Program-made: the position numbers and the translations under genes
Shown: in pieces, positions 7,439-14,950 of the stretch
Position numbering within the stretch: position 1 is the stretch's first letter
Layout: each line of letters opens with the position of its first letter
DNA from: Lactobacillus kullabergensis
GTDB lineage: Bacteria > Bacillota > Bacilli > Lactobacillales > Lactobacillaceae
Length of the DNA stretch: 40,972 bases
NCBI RefSeq assembly: GCF_000967195.1
Contig: NZ_KQ033871.1
Location: 655,825 to 696,796, forward strand
Direction of reading: 5' to 3'
The notes under the pieces: generated by a model
Databases searched by the model: none
What the model saw: only the letters and a program-made list of their open reading frames with translations
What the model was told of the DNA's origin: nothing

Positions 7439-8007
7439 TGAGTCTTTTAGATGCAATGAACGAACTGAAACAAAAAGGTTTTAATCCAAAAGAGGGTAAG
7501 GAATATAACCCATACGAGCCGATCCCAGATGATACTTATTTAATGAGTTTTGACAATGTGACTCACAACGCAAAAGGTGACCGAGATTTTCTGATGCTTA
7601 CTTTTAGTGTGGTTCAAGGTAAATATGAAGGCAGACAGGAGTCTATTTTCCCATCATTGGCACAAACAAAAGCTAACGGTGATCCAATGCCGAATTCAGT
7701 TATCGCTAGAAGCATTTCTGAAATTCAAATTATTGGTGAAACTCTTAACAATCCAGTGCCTGACAAGTGTTTTGCTTTTGAAAATGAAACCGAGGCTTAT
7801 GATGCAATTGCCGAAGCACTGCAGCCAGCATGTGGCAAAGTTTTAAAAGTGACTATCAAAACTACTCCTAATAAGAAAAATCCGCAATATCCGTTTAGAA
7901 ATTATACATTTGAAAAACAGGAACAACCGAAAGTAGCCGATGCCAAAGATCCATTTAATGGAACAGGCGATACTGTTGATATTAACGATGACGACTTACC
8001 ATTCTAG
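7438..8007 (+). CDS. DUF669 protein, probable single-strand DNA-binding protein
   Basis: The 189-residue protein matches DUF669, which accompanies the RecA-like ATPase in many lactic phages. The body (about 25-160) has the beta-rich look of an OB-fold (YLMSFDNVTHN, FLMLTFSVVQGKY). The C-terminus ends in DINDDDLPF, nearly identical to the acidic tip by which bacterial SSBs recruit partners (DDDIPF). No other ssb gene is present in the window. Together these support an SSB role. The start overlaps the previous stop and has AAGGAG upstream. Confidence 0.85.
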   Translation: MSLLDAMNELKQKGFNPKEGKEYNPYEPIPDDTYLMSFDNVTHNAKGDRDFLMLTFSVVQGKYEGRQESIFPSLAQTKANGDPMPNSVIARSISEIQIIGETLNNPVPDKCFAFENETEAYDAIAEALQPACGKVLKVTIKTTPNKKNPQYPFRNYTFEKQEQPKVADAKDPFNGTGDTVDINDDDLPF

Positions 8008-8019
8008 GAGGAAAATAAA

Positions 8020-8214
8020 ATGATAAATGTTAAACAGATTGTTTTTAACGGAAACATTGATAATTTTAAAGCTAAAAATGGTGTAGTAAATATTCAAATT
8101 AGTACATCAGCTAAAAACTTATCATTGGACAGTTTAAATGAAATCGCAAAAAATCAGATTCAAGTGGTGCTTGAGTCTAACCAATTAGAAATGATTGATT
8201 CTGAAACTAAGTAA
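8020..8214 (+). CDS. Hypothetical small protein in the replication operon
   Basis: A 64-residue protein with a strong ribosome site (AGGAGGAAAATAAA). It has two predicted beta strands (IVFNGNI, VVNIQIST) then a helix and a short acidic end. No family is recognised. Placement between the SSB-like protein and the primase-polymerase suggests an accessory replication role, without direct evidence. Confidence 0.65.
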   Translation: MINVKQIVFNGNIDNFKAKNGVVNIQISTSAKNLSLDSLNEIAKNQIQVVLESNQLEMIDSETK

Positions 8215-8216
8215 TT

Positions 8217-9008
8217 ATGCCACTAGAAAATCTAGTCAATTATGCAATTAACTATGCAGCACATGGATTTTCTGTAATTCCGATTGGATCAAATAAACGA
8301 CCGCTGATTAAATTTGCCGATAAACCAGCACTTACAAGTGATGAAATTAGAAAGGTTTGGCAACGCTATCCATTGGCTAACATCGCTCTTAAAACTGACA
8401 AGTTTTTCGTGATTGATGTTGACCGTCATGGCGATGTTGATGGGTTACAATCTATCATTAAGCTTAATCATAATGAATGGTTTAAAGACACTTTGCGAGA
8501 GAAAACTGCTCATGATGGTTATCATTTCTTTTTTCAAAAACCTGCAAAAGAAAATGTGACGCAATGCATTGGCCTATTGCCAGGTGTCGATTTGAAAGCT
8601 CACGAAAATAATTATGTGGTAGTCGCTCCAAGTAGAATAGATGACAAGTCCTATCGGTGGCTTAATCACAAACCAATAAGACCAGCTCCCGCTGGTTTGC
8701 TGGAATTAATTCAGAGCAAGTCAAAGCCAGAGAAAAAGACGATTTTAGACTATAAAATTGCCAGTAAAACGCAGACCTCAAAGCTATTTGAATTAATTGT
8801 GAACGGCTTAGGCGATACAGGCAGGCGCAATGATACTCTTACCAGTTTTGTCGGTGGCTTACTATATCGCGGAGTTGATCCAGCTGCAGCAGCTAAATTA
8901 GCATTAATTGCAAATAATAATACAACAGACAGTCTTCCGCTAAATGAAGTGGAACGAACAGTAAATTCAGTAATTGAAAAAGAGATTAAAAGAAGGGGGA
9001 TCGAATGA
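8217..9008 (+). CDS. Bifunctional primase-polymerase (Prim-Pol, N-terminal type)
   Basis: This 263-residue protein matches the archaeo-eukaryotic primase-polymerase domain: YAAHGFSVIPI (13-23), the metal-binding VIDVDRH (65-71, with D67 and D69), TAHDGYHFFF (97-106, with H99 and H103) and LPGVDLKAHENNYVVVAP (121-138). The C-terminal helical part (about 190-263) resembles the primase C-terminal linker. It would make primers for the VapE-like helicase encoded next, which overlaps it by 4 nt (ATGA). There is no ribosome site before the ATG, so translation is probably coupled to the preceding gene ending 2 nt upstream. Confidence 0.9.
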   Translation: MPLENLVNYAINYAAHGFSVIPIGSNKRPLIKFADKPALTSDEIRKVWQRYPLANIALKTDKFFVIDVDRHGDVDGLQSIIKLNHNEWFKDTLREKTAHDGYHFFFQKPAKENVTQCIGLLPGVDLKAHENNYVVVAPSRIDDKSYRWLNHKPIRPAPAGLLELIQSKSKPEKKTILDYKIASKTQTSKLFELIVNGLGDTGRRNDTLTSFVGGLLYRGVDPAAAAKLALIANNNTTDSLPLNEVERTVNSVIEKEIKRRGIE

Positions 9009-10303
9009 GTGACGTTATTCATATTGACGAAAAAAACGCTGAAAAGTTGCGCAAAACTACCATTGAACTTGAACGTCAGAATAATGGTGCTGTTAAAACT
9101 ACTAGCGTTAAAAACGTAGTAATGATCTTATTGCATGATCCCAACCTCAAGAATCTATTTCGATTAAATGAATTTACGCAAGAAATAGATGTCGTAGATA
9201 ATCGCAAATTAGAAATCAAAAATATTGGCACTGTCATAATCAGTAAGGGTCAATATACAGACCAGGTAACTAACTCAGTGGAATTATATATCGAAGCTCG
9301 ATCAGATTATGAGCATGCAACTTTTAAAAATGTGATTATCGAGCAGGCAATTGATAATGTGGCCTACATGAATTCCTATAATCCGGTAATTGAGTATATG
9401 GATAATGCCTATAAACATTGGGACAAGAAACGCAGGATTGATAATTTCTTTCCTGAATATCTGGGAGCTAAGAAAAACGCCACCACAACATTAATTACTC
9501 GGACGTGGTTAATGGGAGCCGTGGCCAAAGCTTACAACCCTGAAACTAAATTCGATTATGTTTTAGATTTAGTGGGTGGCCAAGGCGTAGGTAAAACTTC
9601 AATCCTGAAAAACATTGCGCCAATGGGATTATATACAGATCAATTTAATACTTTCACTAAAAAAGATGATTTTGAGGTGATGAAAAACGCTCTGATTGTC
9701 AATGATGATGAAATGACTGCCAGCAATGAGGCCAGTTTTGAAGAAATCAAGAAATTTATTACCATGCAAGATTTCGAATATCGCAAGCCTTATGGTCACA
9801 AGCCATTACATTTTAAGAAAAAGTTCGTCATAGCACGGACAACTAATGAGGTTAGGCACTTACGTGACCGTTCTGGCGATCGAAGATTTCTATCAATTTA
9901 CGCTGATCCAGAAAAACAAACAAAAAATCCTGTGACCGATTTGACCGAGGATGTGGTGCAGCAGCTATGGGGCGAAGTAGTTTGGCTTTATAAGAATGCT
10001 AAAGATCCATTTAGATTCACACCTAAGCAGGAAGCCCTATTAAAGCAAAATAGAGAAGAATTTCGCTATACATCAGGATTGGAAGACAATTTAATGGACG
10101 TTTTAGAAAATAAGTTCAAAGGTCAAAAATTTATCCCTAATAGAGAATTATCAGTTGCTTTGTTTCAAGATCCCAATGCTTTGTCGCGGAATAATAAGCA
10201 GACTCGTGATATTCGTTATTATATGGAACATTTAGGATTTAATACAAGTGCTGTAGTTAAGATTAATAAAAAAGCTGTAAGAGGATTTCAAAGGTTACAG
10301 TAA
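9005..10303 (+). CDS. VapE-type helicase (superfamily 3-like AAA+)
   Basis: The 432-residue protein has Walker A GGQGVGKTS (191-199), Walker B LIVNDDEM (230-237) and a sensor/arginine-finger region RDRSGDRRF, as in virulence-associated protein E and phage replicative helicases. With the Prim-Pol before it, it forms a minimal replication initiator. The final codons (AGG TTA CAG TAA) are themselves the first copy of the GTTACAGTAA repeat that continues downstream, so the gene runs into the probable origin. Confidence 0.92.
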   Translation: MSDVIHIDEKNAEKLRKTTIELERQNNGAVKTTSVKNVVMILLHDPNLKNLFRLNEFTQEIDVVDNRKLEIKNIGTVIISKGQYTDQVTNSVELYIEARSDYEHATFKNVIIEQAIDNVAYMNSYNPVIEYMDNAYKHWDKKRRIDNFFPEYLGAKKNATTTLITRTWLMGAVAKAYNPETKFDYVLDLVGGQGVGKTSILKNIAPMGLYTDQFNTFTKKDDFEVMKNALIVNDDEMTASNEASFEEIKKFITMQDFEYRKPYGHKPLHFKKKFVIARTTNEVRHLRDRSGDRRFLSIYADPEKQTKNPVTDLTEDVVQQLWGEVVWLYKNAKDPFRFTPKQEALLKQNREEFRYTSGLEDNLMDVLENKFKGQKFIPNRELSVALFQDPNALSRNNKQTRDIRYYMEHLGFNTSAVVKINKKAVRGFQRLQ

Positions 10304-10531
10304 GTTACAGTAAAGTTACAGTAACTGTAACCGCGAAATCGCTTGTGTAAGTAAGTAACTCAGGCATTAGTTACAGTAAAACAGTAAATATTGATAAAAC
10401 TTTTTATTTATATAATATATCGCCTTCTCAGCTTTAAAAAAACTTTTTATGAAATTTACTGTAACCGGTAAAATTTGATAAGCAAAACCCTTGAATGAGT
10501 AAGAAAAGAATAGGTTACAGTAACTGTAACC
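10294..10531. repeat. GTTACAGTAA iteron-like cluster, candidate replication origin
   Basis: Copies of GTTACAGTAA in either direction lie at 10294-10303, 10304-10313, 10315-10331 (palindrome GTTACAGTAACTGTAAC), 10370-10379, 10456-10465 (reverse) and 10513-10531 (palindrome with GG/CC ends). The intervening DNA is AT-rich (about 10385-10455). The cluster occupies the 280-bp gap after the primase and helicase genes, where phage origins often lie. It could instead be a regulator binding array. No gene lies in 10304-10592. Confidence 0.6.
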
Positions 10532-10592
10532 GGAGCGTAACTCTTGAGGAAAACATTATTAAAATTATTGAAGGGAAATTGGAGTGATAAAG

Positions 10593-10817
10593 ATGCAGAC
10601 TATTAAATTTAAGGGTAGCGCTAGTGATGGTGTTATCAGAACATATGAAAAGCAAGCAACAGATATCAATGGCTTAAATATTGATATTAAAAATAAAAAA
10701 ATTGTAGTTTACACAATCAAAATCAAAAATAGAATTTACTACATCAACAAAGATGTATTCTTTGATGTTTTAGAAAAATTGCAAAATTTAAATTTACACG
10801 ATATCAATTTTTGCTGA
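10593..10817 (+). CDS. Hypothetical small protein
   Basis: I choose the ATG at 10593 because GGAG lies 8 nt upstream; an in-frame GTG at 10584 overlaps that ribosome site. The 74-residue protein is beta-rich and basic (TIKFKGSASDGVIRTYEKQ, KKIVVYTIKIKNRIYYI). No family is recognised. It is the first gene after the candidate origin. Confidence 0.65.
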   Translation: MQTIKFKGSASDGVIRTYEKQATDINGLNIDIKNKKIVVYTIKIKNRIYYINKDVFFDVLEKLQNLNLHDINFC

Positions 10818-10840
10818 GGTAAAAAATTAGGAGAATTTAA

Positions 10841-10972
10841 ATGGCAAGAACAGTTTATAGGAAGAATAAGAATGGCAAGGTTACCTGTTTGGGGCATGTG
10901 CCACCTGATTACAAGTTAAAAGCAAACGAGTTTTTTCAAAAGTTGCCGAATGAAAATGAAAGGCTTAACTAA
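10841..10972 (+). CDS. Hypothetical 43-residue basic protein
   Basis: A short gene with a strong ribosome site (TTAGGAGAATTTAA). It starts MARTVYRKNKNGKVTC, is basic, and ends in an acidic/Asn-rich stretch. The stop overlaps the next ATG (TAATG). Operon position, ribosome site and overlap support it as real. No function is evident. Confidence 0.6.
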   Translation: MARTVYRKNKNGKVTCLGHVPPDYKLKANEFFQKLPNENERLN

Positions 10973-11166
10973 TGAAATTAATATATTTTCTATGCGAAAT
11001 ATTAGGCCTCATATTCGGTATTATCGGGTACATACTTTTAGAACTTAAGTCTGAAAAGAATTTAATATTTGGAATAGCACTTGCATTGATTGCGGTGGGT
11101 TTTATTTTAATAATTGGATCAATTATTCTTGAGAAATATATGTGGTGGACGAGTTTAGGGTGGTAA
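10972..11166 (+). CDS. Small two-span membrane protein
   Basis: The 64-residue protein has two membrane segments (about 4-23 and 31-53) joined by a short charged loop (LKSEKN), predicting a hairpin. It begins by overlapping the previous stop. No family is recognised. Small hairpin membrane proteins in early phage regions may affect superinfection or host membranes, but nothing specific can be claimed. Confidence 0.65.
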   Translation: MKLIYFLCEILGLIFGIIGYILLELKSEKNLIFGIALALIAVGFILIIGSIILEKYMWWTSLGW

Positions 11167-11168
11167 AG

Positions 11169-11408
11169 TTGAAAACTATTATAAAAATGGATGATGGACG
11201 GACACAGTATGATGTGTTAGGTGATATCGCACTCGATTTAATTAAAAACAAAGAACCATATGCAAAAGTTGATGAGAGTGAGTTAGGTGAGTTATTTATA
11301 AACAAAAAACATATTTTATCTATGCAACAAAAAAGAGAATATACGGATGATGGCAAAGTAATGACTATAGATCAGGTACTTAGTGAACAAAAGAAAGCAG
11401 ATCAATGA
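11169..11408 (+). CDS. Hypothetical early protein
   Basis: I place the start at TTG 11169, giving 79 residues beginning MKTIIKMDDG, with TAGGGTGG upstream. A GTG at 11142 would add nine residues that overlap the previous gene. The protein is acidic, with a beta-rich N-terminus (LKTIIKMDDGRTQYDV) and a helical C-terminus. It ends in an ATGA overlap with the nuclease gene. No family is recognised. Confidence 0.6.
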   Translation: MKTIIKMDDGRTQYDVLGDIALDLIKNKEPYAKVDESELGELFINKKHILSMQQKREYTDDGKVMTIDQVLSEQKKADQ

Positions 11409-11761
11409 ATGAAAAAATGGTTATGTCTGAACACGAAATTCAAAAACAGATTATGCGTGCTTTATCGTTAAATCGATGCACTGTGTATCGAGCAAATGTT
11501 GGTAAAATTTTCACGCAGGATGGTCGTATGTTTGATACAGGACTGCCAGTTGGGTTTCCAGATTTAGTTGGCTATCGCTGGAGTGATAACAAAATATTTT
11601 TCGTAGAAGTAAAAACAAAAACAGGACAACTTAGTCCAAAACAAATTATATTCCATCAACATTTAATGGAAACAAATACTATTCATGGAGTTGCTCGAAG
11701 CACGAATGATGCTTTGAAAATTGTGAAAGGAGGCTTGGTGGGATATGGCTATCCCGTATAA
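11405..11761 (+). CDS. VRR-NUC domain nuclease
   Basis: A PD-(D/E)xK nuclease of the VRR-NUC family, 118 residues. The visible core is the N-terminal helix EHEIQKQIMRAL, GFPDLVGY (50-57, with catalytic D53) and FFVEVKTKTG (65-74, with E68 and K70), followed by a helix (SPKQIIFHQHL). Such stand-alone phage nucleases often lie near late regulators or terminases and may resolve branched DNA before packaging. Start and end overlap both neighbours. Confidence 0.9.
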   Translation: MNEKMVMSEHEIQKQIMRALSLNRCTVYRANVGKIFTQDGRMFDTGLPVGFPDLVGYRWSDNKIFFVEVKTKTGQLSPKQIIFHQHLMETNTIHGVARSTNDALKIVKGGLVGYGYPV

Positions 11762-12227
11762 TTTAATTCATAACTTAGAAAATGAATATGGAACATTATC
11801 ATTAGTACCAGATAATAATTTAACCTTAAAGTCTATTCAAAAATCGCTGTATGACAATGAAGAAGAAATTATTGACGCTAAAATCACTACCTTAATTAAT
11901 GATGGTTATTCAATCAACGAAGTAGCAACAGAATTAAATTTTAGCCAAAATAAAATCAGATCAGCTGTTAATCGTTTAGGATTAGAAGTTAAACCATATT
12001 TTAAATATGTAGCGATAAATCGAAAAACTGGACAAAAAATATATAGTAAAAACTTTAGTAAATACCGTGTGATTACACATCAGTCTCTACAGTTTATAAA
12101 AAGTGCAAGGTTTTACTTAGACAAAAAAGGATATTATTTAAGAAGATTTCGTAAAATTGTCCGTTTTAAAAATCTAAAACCTGGAGATAAGTATTTTTGT
12201 AAAAACAAATTATATACCAAACAATAG
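11745..12227 (+). CDS. Helix-turn-helix-containing hypothetical protein
   Basis: A 160-residue basic protein. Residues about 52-76 (DGYSINEVATELNFSQNKIRSAVNRLGL) read as a helix-turn-helix of the sigma-region-4/homeodomain type. The C-terminal half (about 85-160) is rich in Tyr, Lys and Arg and may bind DNA as a MuF-unrelated basic module. It overlaps the nuclease gene by 17 nt. It may be a regulator or an HNH-less homing-type DNA-binding protein. I do not recognise a family. Confidence 0.6.
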   Translation: MAIPYNLIHNLENEYGTLSLVPDNNLTLKSIQKSLYDNEEEIIDAKITTLINDGYSINEVATELNFSQNKIRSAVNRLGLEVKPYFKYVAINRKTGQKIYSKNFSKYRVITHQSLQFIKSARFYLDKKGYYLRRFRKIVRFKNLKPGDKYFCKNKLYTKQ

Positions 12228-12241
12228 AAAGGAAAAGAGCT

Positions 12242-12748
12242 GTGGAAGAAAACATCGATCTACCTATTGATATTGATCAGAAAAAAACCGCTCAGAAGGT
12301 ACGTGACTTTTTCAAATATAATTTTGAGCACTACCTAATAAGGGCTGGTTATCATCGTACCGATCTTAGCAGTCCACAGCTCGATCCCACGGGTATCATG
12401 AGTCATGATGGCAACTCAGCTGAGAATAAAATGGCGTCAATCTTTGATGCGCAAGATAAATGTCAAGCAGTCTATCATGCCATTGAACAATGCGCTGATA
12501 GTTCAAAGCAACCATTCAGAACGATTTTAAAATCACTTTACATTGAAGAACTAACTGATTGGCAAGTAGCAGCTAAAGTGCAATACAGTGATTCTAGGTA
12601 CAGCGATTTGAAACGTTATGCTTTATGTCAGTTTGCAGACACAATTGATACCTGGAAAACAATTTATAATGTGAAAATTCCAGAACTTAAGGTATTTAAA
12701 AATCGGGTCAATATCGGGTCAGAATCGGAGAAAGGTCGGGTTGAATAG
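12242..12748 (+). CDS. ArpU-family late transcription regulator
   Basis: It starts at GTG with AAAGGAAAAGAG upstream. The 168-residue protein fits the ArpU family: LPIDIDQKKTAQKVRDFF near the N-terminus, a middle helix block (ENKMASIFDAQDKCQAV) and the sigma-like C-terminal motif (YSDSRYSDLKRYALCQFADTI). ArpU/RinA-type proteins close early operons and turn on packaging and structural genes. It is the last early gene here and is followed by a structured RNA and terminator. Late promoter control is inferred from family. Confidence 0.85.
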   Translation: MEENIDLPIDIDQKKTAQKVRDFFKYNFEHYLIRAGYHRTDLSSPQLDPTGIMSHDGNSAENKMASIFDAQDKCQAVYHAIEQCADSSKQPFRTILKSLYIEELTDWQVAAKVQYSDSRYSDLKRYALCQFADTIDTWKTIYNVKIPELKVFKNRVNIGSESEKGRVE

Positions 12749-12750
12749 GT

Positions 12751-12840
12751 GTTATATTGGTAGCATCAAGAATAAAAGATAATTCTTGAATGTGTATATA
12801 CAAAAGTAGCGATAGGTTCGAATCCTATCGTTGCTATAAC
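12751..12840 (+). ncRNA. Structured intergenic RNA with a tRNA-like T-arm
   Basis: GTTATA (12751-12756) pairs with TATAAC (12835-12840) to close the element. Inside are TTGGTAGCA, which resembles a D-loop; an 8-bp hairpin TCAAGAAT/ATTCTTGA (12766-12789); a short palindrome TGTATATACA (12793-12802); and a 12-bp hairpin with loop TTCGAAT (12805-12835), the canonical T-loop. The overall order mimics a tRNA. However, the middle loop is 8 nt with no U33-like anticodon context and the T-stem is too long. It may be a decayed tRNA, a tRNA mimic, or a regulatory RNA. Confidence 0.45.
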
Positions 12841-12906
12841 GTGTAATTCAATACGGCAGTCAAAGTATATTATTTAGCGGACTTAACCAATTGATTACAC
12901 GTTTTT
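12840..12906 (+). terminator. Terminator ending the early operon
   Basis: CGTGTAATTCAAT (12840-12852) pairs with ATTGATTACACG (12890-12901) through 12 bp with one bulge, followed by TTTTTATT. The 37-nt interior may fold further (AGTC with GACT). It separates the ArpU gene and tRNA-like RNA from the cargo genes. Confidence 0.7.
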
Positions 12907-12980
12907 ATTATATTCATCTCAAAGAAAACTGGTTTTTATGCCTAGTTTTTTGTAATATTTATTATTAAGAGGTGAATATA

Positions 12981-13622
12981 ATGGAGCATAGTTTTACTGA
13001 ATTCAAGGATTTTTTCGAAATTAATGGCGAAATGTGGACTGCCTATAATTTGGACCCTAAAACATACGAATGTGGATACTGTGGTTATTGTGTCTCTTCT
13101 GATAAAGGGATGTGTTTATCACAAAACACTCCTGAAATGTCAGCATATATATATATATGTAATAACTGTCATTTACCGACTTTAATTTATGATATTAGAG
13201 TATACAATTCCTCCGCAGACGTAATAAATGAAATTTACGAACAAATTCCAGGTGCTAGATATGGAGAGCCCATAAAGCACTTGCCCTATAAAGTAGAAAA
13301 AATATATGAAGAAGCACGTGATAGTTTTTCAGTCGGAGCATATACGGCGGTTACGCTACTTTGTAGAAAATTATTAATGCATGTTGCTGTTGATTTGGGT
13401 GCTGACGAAAATAAAAAATTTATAGATTACGTAAATTATTTTGAAACTAAAGGATACATATCTAAAAATGCAAAGCCTTGGGTTGATAAAATTAGAAAGT
13501 TAGGTAATGAAGCCAATCATGAAATTATGATTGGAAACAAAGAAGATGCTAAAAAGATTATAGAGTTTAGTGCCATGTTGCTAAAAACCAATTATGAATA
13601 TCCAGGTAAGATTGAAGACTAA
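12981..13622 (+). CDS. DUF4145 domain protein (cargo gene)
   Basis: I choose the ATG at 12981 because AAGAGGTGA lies just upstream; a GTG three codons earlier is inside that site. The 213-residue protein has an N-terminal zinc-binding region (CGYCGYC, then CNNCH) and a C-terminal helical DUF4145 domain (YEEARDSFSVGAYTAVTLL, ending KIRKLGNEANHE). DUF4145 domains recur in restriction-modification and other defence loci, but their biochemistry is unknown. The gene is a separate unit between two terminators, as expected of lysogenic cargo. Confidence 0.8.
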   Translation: MEHSFTEFKDFFEINGEMWTAYNLDPKTYECGYCGYCVSSDKGMCLSQNTPEMSAYIYICNNCHLPTLIYDIRVYNSSADVINEIYEQIPGARYGEPIKHLPYKVEKIYEEARDSFSVGAYTAVTLLCRKLLMHVAVDLGADENKKFIDYVNYFETKGYISKNAKPWVDKIRKLGNEANHEIMIGNKEDAKKIIEFSAMLLKTNYEYPGKIED

Positions 13623-13626
13623 ACAA

Positions 13627-13669
13627 AGACACATAAATGTCGATAAAATAGACATGGATGTGTCTTTTT
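13627..13669. terminator. Terminator after the DUF4145 gene
   Basis: AGACACAT...ATGTC (13627-13641) pairs with GACAT...ATGTGTCT (13651-13665) with a two-base internal mismatch, followed by a T5 tract. The flanks AAACAAA and TTTGTTT make it potentially bidirectional. Confidence 0.75.
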
Positions 13670-13985
13670 GTTTGCTCTAATTTTATAGGATGCTAATTGG
13701 TAATTCATATTCTATGTCTTTAGTATAAATGTAAAATGGCTGTACCCAAGAATACTGATTTAGATTCAAATATAGCAGGAATATTATTTGATTGAAATGA
13801 AAAATATGATTTTTTAAGCTCCACCAAAAGTTATTACAGAAGGGGCAATTAGATATTATTAAGAAAAGTAAAGAAACTTAGAAAAAATAATTTTATGACA
13901 AAATGAGCGATTTTTAAATACCTAAAAACATTTTTTCTTATAATATACCTGTAAAGTAATAAGTATTTTAACAGGAGAATTGAAC
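13670..13985. other. Gene-poor AT-rich spacer with promoter-like element
   Basis: No intact gene is visible. A short frame from ATG 13736 (MAVPKNTDLDSNIAGILF) meets TGA at 13793 and would continue 18 more codons to TAG at 13850; this could be a decayed small gene. A TATAAT at 13939-13944, without a good -35, lies about 40 bp before the next gene and may be its promoter. Confidence 0.4.
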
Positions 13986-14324
13986 ATGAATTATTCAGAT
14001 TTTTCAAGTTTGTTTAAAAATATTATAGAATTAGCAAAAAAGATTAAAGATTCTAAGGTAAAAAATGCTATCTTGGAATTACAAAATAAAACTATGGATC
14101 TAATTCAAGAAAACATAGATCTTAAGGATCAACTCAGTAGGAAGAAAGACGAGGATGAATTTGCAAAAAATATTAAATTAACAGATGAAGGATACTATTA
14201 TAAAGATGAAACTACACCCTACTGTATTAGATGTTGGGATGCTGATAAAAAAAGAATACACTTACAAAAAAGTGGATATGGAACTTGGATTTGTCCGGAA
14301 GAGATATTTTTAAAAAATAAATGA
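13986..14324 (+). CDS. Small coiled-coil / zinc-finger protein (cargo)
   Basis: The start is the ATG at 13986, 8 nt after AGGAG; an in-frame TTG at 13980 is too close to that site. The 112-residue protein has an N-terminal helical coiled coil (about 20-60, with LQNKTMDLIQENIDLKDQL) and a C-terminal treble of Cys (YCIRCW and TWICPEE), a single zinc-ribbon-like module also seen in small proteins of mobile elements. Function unknown. It appears to have its own promoter. Confidence 0.7.
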   Translation: MNYSDFSSLFKNIIELAKKIKDSKVKNAILELQNKTMDLIQENIDLKDQLSRKKDEDEFAKNIKLTDEGYYYKDETTPYCIRCWDADKKRIHLQKSGYGTWICPEEIFLKNK

Positions 14325-14364
14325 TTTTATTGAAATTTATGAAGAAAAGAGAAAATGTAAAAAG

Positions 14365-14916
14365 ATGTCATCATTATTAGTTAAAAAATTTTTAATTTTT
14401 ATTTCTAAAAATTGGTTTCCTATTGTTATTCCAGCTGTAATTTCGGCTTTATTATCTTATTTTGTTTCTGTGAGGGCTAATGCACAAATAGCACGAAATC
14501 AAAATAGTCGGCAAAGGGAATTGGAAAATTCGCGTACTTTTGAAAAGCTTTATGATTTGCTATTGAGTATGTATAGAAACATTAATCATTTGAACATTAT
14601 TATGGAGTTTTTTCCCTCAGGAGATTTACCGGCAACAGCTATAAAAAGAATTAGCGAATCAGAAAAAGAACTGGACAAAGAAATTTCAGAGTTTTCTGAG
14701 TTAGTTAACCTTAACCCCTCGTTATTTAAAGAAGGAAAAAGAAAAATATTAGTTGAACTTGTAGATGAATTTATGAAAGACGATAAGGAATATTTAAAAG
14801 TAGCAACAGGAAAATCTAATCAAGTTAGTTTAGAAAAGTCAAAAGTTTCTATGTTGGATACTTTAGATTATCTTGAACTGGAAAAAGAATATTATTTATA
14901 TAAATTTTTGAAGTAA
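14365..14916 (+). CDS. Membrane-anchored coiled-coil protein (cargo)
   Basis: The 183-residue protein has one N-terminal membrane span (about 17-36, NWFPIVIPAVISALLSYFVS) followed by a long helical region (about 40-183), suggesting an anchored cytoplasmic helical bundle. It resembles in layout small phage proteins that act at the membrane, including exclusion proteins, but no family is recognised. The ribosome site is weak (GAAAAGAG). It ends 34 bp before the terminase start, so late transcription probably enters here or just upstream. Confidence 0.65.
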   Translation: MSSLLVKKFLIFISKNWFPIVIPAVISALLSYFVSVRANAQIARNQNSRQRELENSRTFEKLYDLLLSMYRNINHLNIIMEFFPSGDLPATAIKRISESEKELDKEISEFSELVNLNPSLFKEGKRKILVELVDEFMKDDKEYLKVATGKSNQVSLEKSKVSMLDTLDYLELEKEYYLYKFLK

Positions 14917-14950
14917 TTAAAATAACTTAATTAGGAGGTGGTGAAATGAT

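Noticed and set aside
10294..10531. CRISPR array
   Set aside because: The repeats are about 10 bp, occur in both directions, and have irregular spacing, unlike CRISPR repeats.
12751..12840. Functional tRNA gene
   Set aside because: The middle loop has 8 nt without a proper anticodon context, the T-stem extends to 12 bp and D-stem pairing fails; kept only as a tRNA-like RNA.
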